Source: Marivita cryptomonadis (GTDB lineage: Bacteria > Pseudomonadota > Alphaproteobacteria > Rhodobacterales > Rhodobacteraceae). From it: a stretch of 64,000 bases of DNA. The notes beneath the pieces are model-generated. The model was not told the origin of the DNA. It searched no databases and saw only the letters and a program-made list of their open reading frames with translations. The stretch lies in assembly GCF_002115725.1 (NCBI RefSeq), contig NZ_JFKD01000015.1:1-64000 (forward strand). Direction: 5' to 3'. The position numbers were made by a program, and so were the translations under genes. Positions 33,911-43,334 of this stretch are shown in pieces. Numbering within the stretch: the stretch's first letter is position 1; every line of letters begins with the position of its first letter.

Positions 33911-35419
33911 TCATCCGCTATACAAGACGCCCCATCGTGCCAGCAGCCTTTGTTGCAGTTTGCGCGCGGCAACCGCATAGGTGCGTCCCCCGGGCGGGCT
34001 TTCGCGCTGCTCCCGGGTGAGGGAATCGCGGGTTGGTAGGTCGGCAGAAAAGGTCGCAAACGCCAGTTCGGTCCCGTCAGGCAGGTCGATGAAGCCGCCA
34101 AGGCCACTGACGAAATTCAACGTTCCTGTTTTTGCATGCACACTGACAGGGTGGTTTTCGAGTATCTTACGGTCCTCGTCCCTCAGCGGGTGCTCTTTGA
34201 GCAGTGCCTTGATTCCCATTGCTTTTCTTGCAGAGATCAACGCCTTCACCATGTCACGCGCGGTAACGCGGCTGTCATCGCCCAGGCCTGAATGGTCTTC
34301 GAGCGCGACAGATGTCATGCCCAGCCTGTCTTGGGCCCATGCATTCATCTCGTCCGCAGATGCCTTGAGCGAGGCCACGGTTCCACTGCGCGCGGCAGTG
34401 GCCGTGAGCCCGACACATTCCGCTGTGATGTTGGTCGAGAATTTCAGCATGTCGCGCAGAATGATGCGCAGTGGCGCGCTTTGATGAACGACAATAGCCG
34501 TGGTTCCGGTAGGCACCGTGTCGATCAGTTCCGGCGTTTTCAGGACAATGCCGTTGGACCGCGCCAGAATCTGGAACACTTCGGCGGCATACCGGGCAGG
34601 TTTGCGCACAGGCAGCCAGCGTGCGCCGTTGCGCCCCAAGGCCCCGCGTGCCACGGTCCAATCATCGAATGCCCCACCGTCCTTGTAGGTGTAGATCGGA
34701 TGGTTCCGGCCTTCGACGCGCATGCGCGCAGCCCGCACTTCCGGCCGCAGCGTGGCAGAGCGCGCGTCCATGGTCACATTGTACCCGTTGCCGGCACGCT
34801 GCCATTCAAAATGTACGCGGTTGAAATTCAGGTTCAGTCCGGAGATCCCCGGATTGTACCCCACCTGAGACGGCTGTTCACTGTCGATCCCGTTCAGCGC
34901 AGGCAACGCGCCGCCCCATACAAGGAACCGGCCCGTGACTTCGGTCACGCCTGCCTCTTCACGCAGGCGCCTGGCAATCGCGGCAATCGCGTCGGTGTCC
35001 AGCGTCGGGTCACCCCCTCCGGCAAGAATTAGGTCGCCATTGATCCGGCCATTCGTCACCGGCGCCGTTGCCAGAACACGGGTCTCAAAGTGATACCCCG
35101 GACCCAGTACATCCAGCGCGTAACACGCGGTGATCGCCTTGGCCACGCTGGCCGGAGGTAAGGCGCGCAAGGGATTGTGCGATTCGAGCACCAATCCGGT
35201 TTTGACATCCGCCACCTGTACACTGACCTTGCCCGCAAGATCGGCCTGATTGATCAGGTCGCTCAACGGCGGAAGATACGATTTCAGAATGTTCTCGGCC
35301 CGCGCCGCGGGGCGCAGTGACGTGGCCGGGGCAAATGCGGATTGTGCAAATGCGGACGGGGCGACCATGGCCGAAGCCAGACCGCTCAAGACCGCGCGAC
35401 GTGAAACCTCCCGTGTCAT
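33911..35419 (-). CDS. dacB: D-alanyl-D-alanine carboxypeptidase/endopeptidase (PBP4, S13)
   Basis: The 502-residue periplasmic penicillin-binding protein has the three active-site motifs: SVAK (Ser-x-x-Lys, in LPPASVAKAITACYALD, near residue 89), STN (in KFSTNITAE, near 330) and KTG (in HAKTGTLNFVSGLGGF, near 432). It trims or cuts peptidoglycan peptides. The N-terminus SRRAVLSGLASAMVAPSAFA looks like a twin-arginine or Sec signal. The large insert between the first two motifs (about 150-270) is the usual PBP4 extra domain. Confidence 0.93.
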   Translation of the reverse strand: MTREVSRRAVLSGLASAMVAPSAFAQSAFAPATSLRPAARAENILKSYLPPLSDLINQADLAGKVSVQVADVKTGLVLESHNPLRALPPASVAKAITACYALDVLGPGYHFETRVLATAPVTNGRINGDLILAGGGDPTLDTDAIAAIARRLREEAGVTEVTGRFLVWGGALPALNGIDSEQPSQVGYNPGISGLNLNFNRVHFEWQRAGNGYNVTMDARSATLRPEVRAARMRVEGRNHPIYTYKDGGAFDDWTVARGALGRNGARWLPVRKPARYAAEVFQILARSNGIVLKTPELIDTVPTGTTAIVVHQSAPLRIILRDMLKFSTNITAECVGLTATAARSGTVASLKASADEMNAWAQDRLGMTSVALEDHSGLGDDSRVTARDMVKALISARKAMGIKALLKEHPLRDEDRKILENHPVSVHAKTGTLNFVSGLGGFIDLPDGTELAFATFSADLPTRDSLTREQRESPPGGRTYAVAARKLQQRLLARWGVLYSG

Positions 35420-35516
35420 GTCGCGGATGTAACCTCACTCATCGCCAAGTGACAAGAACACGCTTTGGTGAGGAGCAAGGTATTCAGCTGTGGCATCATG
35501 TCTGTCTGAATCGCTC

Positions 35517-36125
35517 TCAGGGCTCGGCCCCCCAAATGCCCTTTGCTCTCAGTTCTGTCGAACTGATCTGCACCATCGGCATATTGACGAAACACCATGC
35601 CGGGGCAGGCTGATCCGCCAGCATTTTCGAAGACCGGCCGGGCAGGCGCATATGTTGATACTTGCGGGCTGTGCGGGAATTCAGACCCGCTTGTCGCCAA
35701 CCCGGGCGGGCCAGTACCCCGACGGGAACCGCCCGGAATATGTCTTCCCATCGCTGCCAGCGGTGAAACTGATGCAGATTGTCCGCCCCCATCAGCCAGA
35801 CAAACCGCACACCGGGGTAGGCTGATTTGAGTGTGTTAATGGTCTCGGCCGTGTATGCGGTTCCGATCTGAGCTTCGAAATCACTGACGATCACACGCGG
35901 ATCGCGCATGATCTCTTGCGCCCGTGCCACGCGCGCGTCGAGCGCGGCTGGACCACGTGCCTTAAGAGGATTTCCCGGCGAGACCAGCCAGATCACCCGA
36001 TCCAACGCAAACCGACGCAGCGCCACCCGCGTGAGATGGACATGTCCTTCATGCGCCGGATCGAACGACCCGCCAAGAAGGCCCACGCGCATGCCGGGCC
36101 GAAGGTGGAACCTGTTGTGGGGCAA
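35517..36125 (-). CDS. nadD: Nicotinate-nucleotide adenylyltransferase
   Basis: The 202-residue NadD makes deamido-NAD from nicotinate mononucleotide and ATP. It has [16 protein letters not shown] near residues 14-29 (the HxGH nucleotidyltransferase motif), [23 protein letters not shown] and ISSTELR near the C-terminus. The proposed start is a TTG at 36125, giving an N-terminal extension typical of this group; ATG 36092 would give 191 residues. It follows the enoyl-CoA hydratase stop by 2 bases. Confidence 0.92.
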   Translation of the reverse strand: MPHNRFHLRPGMRVGLLGGSFDPAHEGHVHLTRVALRRFALDRVIWLVSPGNPLKARGPAALDARVARAQEIMRDPRVIVSDFEAQIGTAYTAETINTLKSAYPGVRFVWLMGADNLHQFHRWQRWEDIFRAVPVGVLARPGWRQAGLNSRTARKYQHMRLPGRSSKMLADQPAPAWCFVNMPMVQISSTELRAKGIWGAEP

Positions 36126-36127
36126 GA

Positions 36128-36913
36128 CTATTGTGACCAGTCAGGGGGGCGCTTTTCCAGAAACGCGGCGATCCCTTCTTCGGTGTCACGGTAGAGCATG
36201 TTCTCGACCATCACCTGTCCGGTATAGGCATAGGCGTCATCAAGGCCCATCTGTACCTGTTCATAGAACGCGTGCTTGCCGATCTTCACCGCTGCACCCA
36301 GCTTGCTGGCAACCAGCTGCGCCATGTCTTGCGTTGACACGGCCAAGTCATCCGCGGGCACGACCTTGTTCACCAATCCCAACGCTTCGGCACGGTGGGC
36401 GTCGATGAACTGGCCTGTGACCAGCATCTCGAATGCTTGCTTTCTAGGGATATTGCGGGACAGCGCCACCATCGGTGTTGAACAAAACAGTCCGATGTTT
36501 ACGCCATTGACCCCGAACCGCGTGCCTTCGGCGGCGATTGCCATGTCGCAGGACGCAACCAACTGACACCCGGCCGCCGTGGCAATCCCATGCACCTGCG
36601 CGATCACCGGCTGCGGCAGACGCTGCACACCCGTCATCACGCGCGCACAGCGGTCGAACAAATCCTTGAAATACGCCTTGCCGCCATCTTCGGCCTGACG
36701 CCCCGCCGTCATCTGCTTGAGGTCATGCCCGGCGCAGAACGCCTTGCCAGCGCCCGAGATCACGACCACCCGCACAGATGTGTCGTCATGCAGCGCGTCG
36801 ATCTGCTCTTGCAGCGCGGCCAGCATTTCGTCCGAAAGCGCGTTCAGGCGCTCTGGTGCATTTAGGTGTAAATGGCAAACCGCATCCGTGTCGCGACGTT
36901 CCAGGATTTTCAT
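36128..36913 (-). CDS. Enoyl-CoA hydratase/isomerase family protein
   Basis: The 261-residue crotonase-fold enzyme has the oxyanion-hole segments [15 protein letters not shown] (near 54-68) and [18 protein letters not shown] (near 109-126). Instead of the standard paired glutamates it shows [13 protein letters not shown], so the reaction need not be classical hydration of enoyl-CoA. Similar roseobacter proteins are annotated as enoyl-CoA hydratases. Co-directional with nadD. Confidence 0.85.
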   Translation of the reverse strand: MKILERRDTDAVCHLHLNAPERLNALSDEMLAALQEQIDALHDDTSVRVVVISGAGKAFCAGHDLKQMTAGRQAEDGGKAYFKDLFDRCARVMTGVQRLPQPVIAQVHGIATAAGCQLVASCDMAIAAEGTRFGVNGVNIGLFCSTPMVALSRNIPRKQAFEMLVTGQFIDAHRAEALGLVNKVVPADDLAVSTQDMAQLVASKLGAAVKIGKHAFYEQVQMGLDDAYAYTGQVMVENMLYRDTEEGIAAFLEKRPPDWSQ

Positions 36914-36969
36914 CTTGTCCTCCCAGTGACTTGGCGCAACTCTATCGGTTCAGAGCAGCGGAGGAAAGC

Positions 36970-37398
36970 ATGGCGCTCAAAGTTCCGGCAGATGAGATGG
37001 AAGCGTTCTTGGACGAGGTGTTCCCACAGGTCAAAGGCATTTTCGGGATCGACCACCTGGATGAAGACCTGTTGGTGATGCGTCTTCATGCAGGCGAACA
37101 ACACCTGCGCCCCGGGGGCACCGTGTCCGGCCCCGCCATGTTCAGCCTTGCCGATGTCGCCGCCTATGTCGCCACAATGTCGCGCATCGGAAAAGAGGCG
37201 TTGGCAGTCACCACCAATTGCTCCATCGATTTCATGCGCAAACCCGTAGCTGGTGCTGATGTCATAGCGCACGCCAAAGTTCTGAAACTTGGGCGCGCCC
37301 TTAGCGTGACAGACGTGCTGCTTTATTCCGACGGGCAATCCAGTCCAGTGGCCCGAGCCACATTGACTTATTCGATCCCGCCCAAACGCGACGCCTAA
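36970..37398 (+). CDS. PaaI-type hotdog thioesterase
   Basis: The 142-residue hotdog-fold protein has LRPGGTVSGPAMFSLADVAAYVATMSRIGKEALAVTTNCSIDFMRKPVAG, the PaaI/YbgC-like region with the acidic residue (Asp in SLADVAAY) on the long helix that activates water. It would hydrolyse acyl-CoA thioesters. GAGGAAAGC precedes the ATG. Divergent from the enoyl-CoA hydratase gene, possibly the same acyl-CoA pathway. Confidence 0.85.
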   Translation: MALKVPADEMEAFLDEVFPQVKGIFGIDHLDEDLLVMRLHAGEQHLRPGGTVSGPAMFSLADVAAYVATMSRIGKEALAVTTNCSIDFMRKPVAGADVIAHAKVLKLGRALSVTDVLLYSDGQSSPVARATLTYSIPPKRDA

Positions 37399-37824
37399 TC
37401 ATTCACTCAGGTGACGCGCCCGTGCGCCGCGCTCGATCGCGGCCGCGTGCAGGCGATCAAGCGCCAGTTCATAGCGGATTTCTTCCAGCAGCCGCAGTTC
37501 CGCCTCGCGCAGCGTGCCGTCGGCTGCCGCCACATCGCAGGCCAAGGCATAGGCGGTTTCGAACAGGCGTTCCGGCAGGTTATCGCGGATCAGGCCGAAC
37601 AAGGCGTCCAGCCCGTCTTCTTGCTCGAACAGTTCAAAGACCAGCCCGGACATTTCTGGAATGCGTGCCTCATCATAATCGGCAAAGATCGGCAGGTTGT
37701 TGACCGCCGTCTGGATCTTCACCAACTCGGCCGTCCGTATGCTTTCATCGGAGGCAGAAACCGCGATCATGAGCGCGACAAGACAATCCTGCGGGCTGAG
37801 GGGGTGGGGGTCGATGTCTGACAC
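37399..37824 (-). CDS. TerB-like tellurite resistance family protein
   Basis: The 141-residue helical protein resembles TerB: DCLVALMIAVSASDESIRTAELVKIQTAVNNLP near residues 11-43 and AYALACDVAAADGTLREAELRLLEEIRYELALD near 92-124. These two repeats carry metal-binding-like acidic residues. It has no Ter operon neighbours, so a role in tellurite resistance is not implied. GTG 37824 is the likely start; upstream in-frame residues are Gly/Cys-rich and not protein-like. Stops immediately after the convergent thioesterase gene. Confidence 0.75.
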   Translation of the reverse strand: MSDIDPHPLSPQDCLVALMIAVSASDESIRTAELVKIQTAVNNLPIFADYDEARIPEMSGLVFELFEQEDGLDALFGLIRDNLPERLFETAYALACDVAAADGTLREAELRLLEEIRYELALDRLHAAAIERGARARHLSE

Positions 37825-37950
37825 GGCGTATCGCTTTCTGGTGTGAGTGTTTGATACCCAACTTATTGACCCGCCCCCGCCCCCGCAATAGGGAGTGCTT
37901 TTTGAACACACGCACAATCCCGTGCGGCGACCATCCGGAGTAACAGAGCA

Positions 37951-39528
37951 ATGTCCGATCTGCGCGAAGCTGCAATGACCTCAAAGGCCTGGCCCTTTGA
38001 AGAGGCGCGCCGGCTGCTCAAACGCTACGAGAAAAAGCCGCCAGAAAAGGGCTATGTTCTCTTCGAGACGGGCTATGGCCCGTCCGGCCTGCCGCATATC
38101 GGCACCTTTGGCGAAGTGGCGCGCACCACCATGATCCGCCGCGCGTTCGAGGTGATTTCGGACATCCCGACCAAGCTGATCTGCTTTTCCGACGATCTGG
38201 ACGGCATGCGCAAGGTGCCGGGCAATGTGCCCAATCCCGAGATGCTGCGCGAACACTTGCAACGCCCGCTGACCGATGTGCCGGACCCGTTTGGCACCCA
38301 TGACAGCTTTGGCGCGCATAACAATGCGATGCTGAACCGTTTTCTGGATACGTTCGGGTTCGAATACGAATTCATTTCGTCGACCGAATTCTACCGCTCG
38401 GGCAAGTTCGACGAGGTGCTTCTGCGTGCGGCTGAACGGTATGACGCGGTTATGGAAGTGATGCTCAAGTCTTTGCGCGATGAACGGCGCGAGACTTATT
38501 CGATCTTCCTGCCGATCCACCCCGACACGGGTCGCGTGCTCTATGTTCCGATGAAGAACGTCGATGCCGCACGTGGCGAGATCACCTTTGACGACGAGGA
38601 CGGGCGCGAGATCACGCTTCCAGTCACGGGCGGCAACGTCAAACTTCAGTGGAAGCCCGATTTCGGCGCGCGCTGGGCGGCGCTCGATGTCGATTTTGAG
38701 ATGTACGGCAAGGATCACAGCACCAATACGCCGATCTATGACCGCATTTGCGAGATCCTTGGCGGCAAGAAGCCTGAGCATTTCACCTATGAACTGTTCC
38801 TTGATGCAGACGGTCACAAGATTTCCAAGACCACCGGCAATGGCGTGTCCATTGATGAATGGCTGACCTACGCCAGCTCGGAATCGCTGTCGTACTTCAT
38901 GTATCTCAAGCCGAAGACGGCCAAACGGATGCATTTTGACGTGATCCCAAAGGCGGTCGATGAGTACCACCAGCAACTGCGCGCTTACCCGACGCAGGAC
39001 GCGACCCAGCAGGCCAACAACCCCGTCTGGCACATCCATTCCGGTGATGTACCCCAGTCGCACATGGTTGTTCCGTTCTCGATGTTGCTGAACCTCGCCT
39101 CTGCCGCCGGGGCCGAGGACAAGGATACGATGTGGGCCTTCATCAAACGCTACGCGCCTGATGCAACGCCGGAAACCCATCCCGATCTGGATCAGGCGGC
39201 AGGGTTTGCCGTTCGCTATTACGAAGACTTCGTGAAGCCCACCAAGACTTTTCGTGCGCCAGATGAAAAAGAGCGTGCCGCGATGGAGGATCTCGCCTCC
39301 CGTCTTGCAGCGCATGATGGCCCGAATGACGACGAAACCCTGCAAACCATCGTGTTCGCGGTTGGCAAAGACCATGGGTTCGACCCGCTGCGCGACTGGT
39401 TCAAGGCGCTCTACGAGGTGCTGCTGGGTCAATCCCAAGGTCCGCGTTTTGGCGGGTTTGTTGCTCTCTACGGTGTCGATGAATCCGTTGCCCTGATCGG
39501 GAAGGGGCTGTCCGGGGAGCTTTCTTAG
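37951..39528 (+). CDS. lysS: Lysyl-tRNA synthetase, class I
   Basis: The 525-residue enzyme is a class I lysyl-tRNA synthetase, the archaeal-type form unrelated to the class II enzyme of most bacteria. It charges tRNA-Lys. The Rossmann domain shows PHIG (residues 48-51, HIGH motif) and KISK (near 290, KMSKS motif) in [12 protein letters not shown]. The [22 protein letters not shown] segment and helical C-terminal anticodon-binding region follow. CCGGAG lies upstream of the ATG. Alphaproteobacteria commonly use this class I form. Confidence 0.95.
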   Translation: MSDLREAAMTSKAWPFEEARRLLKRYEKKPPEKGYVLFETGYGPSGLPHIGTFGEVARTTMIRRAFEVISDIPTKLICFSDDLDGMRKVPGNVPNPEMLREHLQRPLTDVPDPFGTHDSFGAHNNAMLNRFLDTFGFEYEFISSTEFYRSGKFDEVLLRAAERYDAVMEVMLKSLRDERRETYSIFLPIHPDTGRVLYVPMKNVDAARGEITFDDEDGREITLPVTGGNVKLQWKPDFGARWAALDVDFEMYGKDHSTNTPIYDRICEILGGKKPEHFTYELFLDADGHKISKTTGNGVSIDEWLTYASSESLSYFMYLKPKTAKRMHFDVIPKAVDEYHQQLRAYPTQDATQQANNPVWHIHSGDVPQSHMVVPFSMLLNLASAAGAEDKDTMWAFIKRYAPDATPETHPDLDQAAGFAVRYYEDFVKPTKTFRAPDEKERAAMEDLASRLAAHDGPNDDETLQTIVFAVGKDHGFDPLRDWFKALYEVLLGQSQGPRFGGFVALYGVDESVALIGKGLSGELS

Positions 39529-39530
39529 GA

Positions 39531-39545
39531 CGGGCATTTTGCCCG
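39531..39545 (+). terminator. Weak hairpin after lysS
   Basis: CGGGC-ATTTT-GCCCG directly follows the stop codon, without a following T run; it could be a weak terminator or processing signal. Confidence 0.35.
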
Positions 39546-39591
39546 GCGCATGAAATGCGCTACCTTTCATTCAGAAACGAAAGGTGACCCC

Positions 39592-40008
39592 ATGCGCAAA
39601 TTCATCACCGGACTGACCCTTGCCCTTTCGATGACAGGCACGCTTTGGGCGCAGGAGGTTCTTGCGCCCGAACCCGGCATCGAAAACACCATTCAAGGCC
39701 AGATCGACGCTTTCCTGCAGGACGATTTCGGCACCGCCTTCACCTTTGCCGCCCCGAACATCCGCAACATTTTCCGCACGCCGGAAAATTTTGGTGCGAT
39801 GGTCCAGCAGGGCTATCCAATGGTCTGGCGCCCCGAAAATGTGACCTTTGGCGATCTACGGGCCATCGCAGGCGGTCTGTATCAGACTGTGATTCTCACG
39901 GATACAGCAGGAAACCTGCATTATCTCGACTACCGGATGGAGATGATAGACGGGCAGTGGCGCATCGCCGGGGTGCAGATCCTGCAAGCGCCCGAACTGT
40001 CGGCATAA
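39592..40008 (+). CDS. Exported DUF4864 protein
   Basis: The 138-residue protein has a signal peptide (MRKFITGLTLALSMTGTLWAQE, cleavage after LWA) and the DUF4864 domain, a cystatin/NTF2-like fold: IDAFLQDDFGTAFTFAAPNIRNIFRTPENFGAMVQQGYPMVWRPENVTF. Its function is unknown. The start at 39592 is set by the signal peptide and GAAAGGTGA ribosome site. Confidence 0.85.
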   Translation: MRKFITGLTLALSMTGTLWAQEVLAPEPGIENTIQGQIDAFLQDDFGTAFTFAAPNIRNIFRTPENFGAMVQQGYPMVWRPENVTFGDLRAIAGGLYQTVILTDTAGNLHYLDYRMEMIDGQWRIAGVQILQAPELSA

Positions 40009-40041
40009 GGACGCGATCCGTCGATGGAACGCTGCGATGCG

Positions 40042-40533
40042 TCACCGCATCGCCACCGCAAGGTCGTCCGCTGTCAGAACATACGCCTTGCCGAAGCCGC
40101 CGTTCAGATGCGCGCCCAACGGGGTAAACCGCACCAGCGCGAAATCCGCAAACCCGATGTAAAGCTTGGCTTTCGGCTGCTTCGATAAGAACGCTATTGC
40201 CAAATCTGCGCGCTCGGCCTCTCCATGGCGCACGAAATGGGCCGTCGCGCGAAGGCTCAGGCGCGGATGGGTCAACGGATCTCCCTTGCCCTTCGGCTCA
40301 CCGATCAAGAGCGCGCAAAGCGGGTTATGCTGCAGCGCAGCGCTGTGATGGCTGAGATCCGACATCAGACTGAGCGGCATGCCCTCCGGGCCAGCAACCA
40401 GCGCCACGCGGCTGATCATCGGCAATCCATCCGCCTTATCCGTATAGGCCAACCCAGCGAATCGAGCGCTTTCGATCAGGCTGCGAGCAAGCGTACGCGC
40501 ATCGTCATCGGTGGGGCGAATGGGTGATTTCAT
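40042..40533 (-). CDS. HugZ-like FMN-binding split-barrel protein
   Basis: The 163-residue protein has the pyridoxamine-5'-phosphate-oxidase-like split barrel: RSLIESARFAGLAYTDKADGLPMISRVALVAGPEGMPLSLMSDLSHHSAALQHNPLCALLIGEP. It matches the N-terminal domain of HugZ haem-utilisation proteins but lacks their C-terminal DUF2470 domain. Related proteins bind FMN or haem. Conserved PRLSLRATAHFV follows. It is convergent with the preceding gene. Confidence 0.8.
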   Translation of the reverse strand: MKSPIRPTDDDARTLARSLIESARFAGLAYTDKADGLPMISRVALVAGPEGMPLSLMSDLSHHSAALQHNPLCALLIGEPKGKGDPLTHPRLSLRATAHFVRHGEAERADLAIAFLSKQPKAKLYIGFADFALVRFTPLGAHLNGGFGKAYVLTADDLAVAMR

Positions 40534-40628
40534 GTAACTGATCCTAGTATCCTGACGGGCTGTGGCAATTTTTATGCTGCACCTGCACAATAACCCTGTA
40601 CCCTCGGCCCGAATCGAAGGAACAGACC

Positions 40629-41270
40629 ATGCCCGGCCACGTCATCACAGTTGCGCAACAAAAAGGCGGCTCTGGCAAGACCACCGTTTCCGCCAATCTC
40701 GCCATCGGCTTCATGCGCCAAGGCAAACGCGTCGCGCTGGTGGACATTGACCCGCAAGGCAGCTTGGGGCGCTGGTTCATGACACGGCTGGAAACCGAAG
40801 CTGGTCCTGTTGACGCGCTGGAATTCGCCACCTCTTCGGCTTGGGGCATCACCTACGAGGTGCGAAAGCTCTTGGAAAACCATGACATCGTCATCATCGA
40901 CACGCCACCTAAGGCCGACAGTGATCTGCGCCCCGCCTTGCGCGTGGCCGATCTTGTGGTCGTTCCTGTCAGTGTCAGCCATGTAGACCTCTGGGCCACT
41001 GAAGGCGTGCTCGATCTCGCCCGGCGCGAGGACAAGGAAGCGATGATTGTCCTCAACCGGGGACGGCCGAACACCCGGCTTGGCACCGATGTGGCGAAAG
41101 CTGCAGAAAAGCTGATGGCACGGATCGCCGACGCGACGCTGGCCAACCGCGTGATCTATGCCGAAGCCTTGGGGCAGGGGCGTGGTGCTGCCGAAGGCCG
41201 CAAGACACCGGCACAGGCCGAAGTTGACGCGCTCACCTCAGAGGTGGCACAGGTGCTGTCAAACGGGTAA
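40629..41270 (+). CDS. ParA-family ATPase (orphan)
   Basis: The 213-residue P-loop ATPase has the deviant Walker A KGGSGKTT (residues 12-19), Walker A' DIDPQGS and Walker B IIDTPPKADSD. It is shorter than chromosomal ParA and has no N-terminal HTH, as in MipZ- or plasmid ParA-like proteins that place cell structures by gradient. No ParB lies nearby. The next gene, 30 bases downstream, encodes an unknown 281-residue protein that could be its partner. Confidence 0.88.
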   Translation: MPGHVITVAQQKGGSGKTTVSANLAIGFMRQGKRVALVDIDPQGSLGRWFMTRLETEAGPVDALEFATSSAWGITYEVRKLLENHDIVIIDTPPKADSDLRPALRVADLVVVPVSVSHVDLWATEGVLDLARREDKEAMIVLNRGRPNTRLGTDVAKAAEKLMARIADATLANRVIYAEALGQGRGAAEGRKTPAQAEVDALTSEVAQVLSNG

Positions 41271-41300
41271 GGCAGGGCACCTGACCAAGGAGCCTGCGCA

Positions 41301-42146
41301 ATGACCGACCTCGACGCCCTGAAAGCCGTGATCCGTGCCGATAGCGCCGCACGCGGGCAGACCGTGTCGAAGTTGGGTTATTTCTGCGCACCGTTCCGCC
41401 CTGCATCCGGCCCGTTCTCGGACAAGGTGATCAAGGTGTATCGCGGGTTGCGCGATCAGGCTGCTCTCGACCGGCTGGCGCAATGTCACGACGATTACGT
41501 CGCTGCGCTGAACACAGCTGGGGTCGCCCTGCCGCAAACCGAATTCCACCTGCTCAACATGGACGGCAATCGCATCCCGGTGATCGTGCAAGAGGCGCTG
41601 CCCTCGGACAGCATGATGCGCCCACAGATGCAGATCGCCAGCACCGATGAAACGCTCCAGATGATGGAAGCGGCAGGCGACGTGATCGCCACGTTCTGGA
41701 ACAACGCCGACCAGTTCGACACCCGCATCGGCTTTCACCCGTCGATCCGCAATTTCGCCTATCTCGACGGCCGTGCGCTGTTCTTCGATACCTTCCCGCC
41801 GCTGATCCATTACAGCCGCGAGGAAATGGGCAAGATGCTGCTCCTGTTCTCGGACAAGGCGCTGATGCGCTGGGTCGGGCCGTTCCTGCAAACCAAGGTC
41901 ACGGGCATTCAGGACGAATGGTACTCGGCCCCGGAAACGCTGGTGGGTCTGGTGGGGTCGGCCTGCCGCCTGCGACCCAATGATGCCGAAGCCTACCTGG
42001 CGTGGGGCCGCGATTTCACCCAGCGCCGCATGTCCCGCTGGGCGGATGAGGCGTTGCCGCATTTGCAGGAACCGCCACGCCTTCCGGGCTATTGGACAGG
42101 GTTCCGCAAGTTGTTGGGTCTTCAGGGCGAACCCAACGTGTCGTGA
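41301..42146 (+). CDS. Conserved protein of unknown function next to ParA
   Basis: The 281-residue soluble protein is not recognised with certainty. It contains IPVIVQEALPSDSMMRPQM and, near residues 146-168, GFHPSIRNFAYLDGRALFFDTFPP. That segment is spaced like the H-x-x-x-x-N ... D catalytic and metal-binding loops of aminoglycoside-phosphotransferase-like kinases. An N-terminal KVYRGLRDQAAL segment could supply a lysine. This kinase reading is a guess from motif spacing. AAGGAGCCTGCGCA precedes the ATG. An inverted repeat follows the stop. Confidence 0.7.
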   Translation: MTDLDALKAVIRADSAARGQTVSKLGYFCAPFRPASGPFSDKVIKVYRGLRDQAALDRLAQCHDDYVAALNTAGVALPQTEFHLLNMDGNRIPVIVQEALPSDSMMRPQMQIASTDETLQMMEAAGDVIATFWNNADQFDTRIGFHPSIRNFAYLDGRALFFDTFPPLIHYSREEMGKMLLLFSDKALMRWVGPFLQTKVTGIQDEWYSAPETLVGLVGSACRLRPNDAEAYLAWGRDFTQRRMSRWADEALPHLQEPPRLPGYWTGFRKLLGLQGEPNVS

Positions 42147-42147
42147 C

Positions 42148-42176
42148 TTTGCAAACCTGAAGGTAAGGTTTGCAAA
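42148..42176. repeat. Perfect 11-bp inverted repeat after the ParA-neighbour gene
   Basis: TTTGCAAACCT, 7 bases, AGGTTTGCAAA begins 1 base after the stop codon. There is no T tract, so it may be a weak terminator or a protein-binding site; the half-site resembles the LacI-type operator at 7922. Confidence 0.55.
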
Positions 42177-42189
42177 CTTCGGCGCAAAT

Positions 42190-42203
42190 CTGATGCGGAT
42201 CAA
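42190..42203 (+). promoter_or_regulatory. FNR/FnrL-type box upstream of uspA-hemerythrin
   Basis: CTGATGCGGATCAA matches TTGAT-N4-ATCAA in 9 of 10 positions. A candidate -10 (TAACCT) starts 23 bases after the box, the spacing of a class II activated promoter, and the UspA start codon is at 42261. Confidence 0.7.
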
Positions 42204-42260
42204 AGAATGTCCAGTTTTGTGGCGCTAACCTGACCCTATCCTGAACAAAGGGAGGGGTTC

Positions 42261-42668
42261 ATGTATTCGAACATTCTCGTACCCATCGCGCTCGATAATG
42301 AGGACGACCGCACATCGCAGGTCTTGGAGATCGCCAAGACGCTCTCGGCTGACGGGGCCAGGATCACGTTGCTGCATGTGGTGGAGGCGGTGCCAAGCTA
42401 CGCTATCAGCTACATTTCGGCAGACATCCTGAACGTCACACGCAAAGGGATCGAAACGGAAATGGCGCGCCTTGCATCCGACATCGGCGCAAATTCTGTG
42501 GTGATCGACGGCCATTCCGGGCGGTCCATCCTCGACTATGCTGAGGAACAGGAGAGTGATCTGATCGTCATTGCCTCGCACCGGCCCGGCATGCAGACGC
42601 TTCTGCTTGGGTCTACGGCGACCCATGTGGTGCGCCACGCAAATTGCTCGGTTCATGTTCTGCGTTGA
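42261..42668 (+). CDS. Universal stress protein UspA family
   Basis: The 135-residue single-domain UspA has MYSNILVPIALDNEDD at the start and the ATP-binding motif G-x2-G-x9-G-(S/T) represented by ASHRPGMQTLLLGSTATHVVRHANCSVHVLR; the expected first glycine is less clear. It would bind ATP and act in stress or anaerobic survival. An FNR-type box lies 58 bases upstream. AAAGGGAGG precedes the ATG. Hemerythrin follows by 51 bases. Confidence 0.92.
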   Translation: MYSNILVPIALDNEDDRTSQVLEIAKTLSADGARITLLHVVEAVPSYAISYISADILNVTRKGIETEMARLASDIGANSVVIDGHSGRSILDYAEEQESDLIVIASHRPGMQTLLLGSTATHVVRHANCSVHVLR

Positions 42669-42719
42669 TTGACATTCGCCGCGCGCACTGCACCTCCTGC
42701 CCGACAACAGGAGGTGGCC

Positions 42720-43271
42720 ATGGACGATACTCTGACACTCGACACCCGCGACGGTTTGCCGGACGCGCTGCGCGTGCTCTTGCAGGATTTCCCGCGCGAG
42801 ACATGGCCCGAGCATAACAATTTCGCGGGTCTGGTCGCGTTCTGGCTGGACCGTCATCTGATGTTTCGCCGGTTGATGACCGCCCTCATCGACGATGCCG
42901 AACAGGCAGTGGATCGCAAGATTGACGCGCAGATCCACGCCGGAAAACTATCGCGATACGGGTCTATGCTGCTGCAGAACCTGCACGGGCATCACCAGAT
43001 CGAGGACCACCATTATTTCCCTGTGTTGGCCACGCGGGAGCCGATCCTGAACAAAGGATTTGAGCTGCTGGATGCCGATCACCACGCGATGGACGGCTTG
43101 CTCAATCGCTTTGCCGATGGGGCCAATGCGGTGATCCAAGGCAAGATGGAGGCGGGCGGTTTTCGAGCGGACCTGCTCAGCTTTCAGTCGATGCTCAACC
43201 GTCACCTGATTGACGAAGAGGAACTGGTCGTACCGGTGATCCTCAAACACGGACCCGGGGGCTTGGGCTGA
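42720..43271 (+). CDS. Hemerythrin HHE domain protein
   Basis: The 183-residue protein is a four-helix hemerythrin with iron-binding histidines and acids: WPEHNNFAGL, DRHLMFRR, LHGHHQIEDHHYFP (H-x3-E type), LDADHHAMDGLL and RHLIDEEELVVPVIL. Such domains bind O2 or NO at a di-iron site. Placement after UspA and an FNR box suggests a role when oxygen is low or NO is present, which is inference. AGGAGGTGGCC gives a strong ribosome site. Confidence 0.88.
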   Translation: MDDTLTLDTRDGLPDALRVLLQDFPRETWPEHNNFAGLVAFWLDRHLMFRRLMTALIDDAEQAVDRKIDAQIHAGKLSRYGSMLLQNLHGHHQIEDHHYFPVLATREPILNKGFELLDADHHAMDGLLNRFADGANAVIQGKMEAGGFRADLLSFQSMLNRHLIDEEELVVPVILKHGPGGLG

Positions 43272-43334
43272 CGGGTTTACTTGGTTGCCCGGCCCATGGC
43301 ACATGTGCCGCCAGACCAAGACGGAGCCCCGCGC

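Noticed and set aside
37399..37824. Tellurite resistance operon
   Set aside because: Only an isolated TerB-like domain is present, with no other ter genes.
37981..39570. Long frame opposite the lysyl-tRNA synthetase
   Set aside because: It is antisense to a complete class I synthetase and has no domain or ribosome site.
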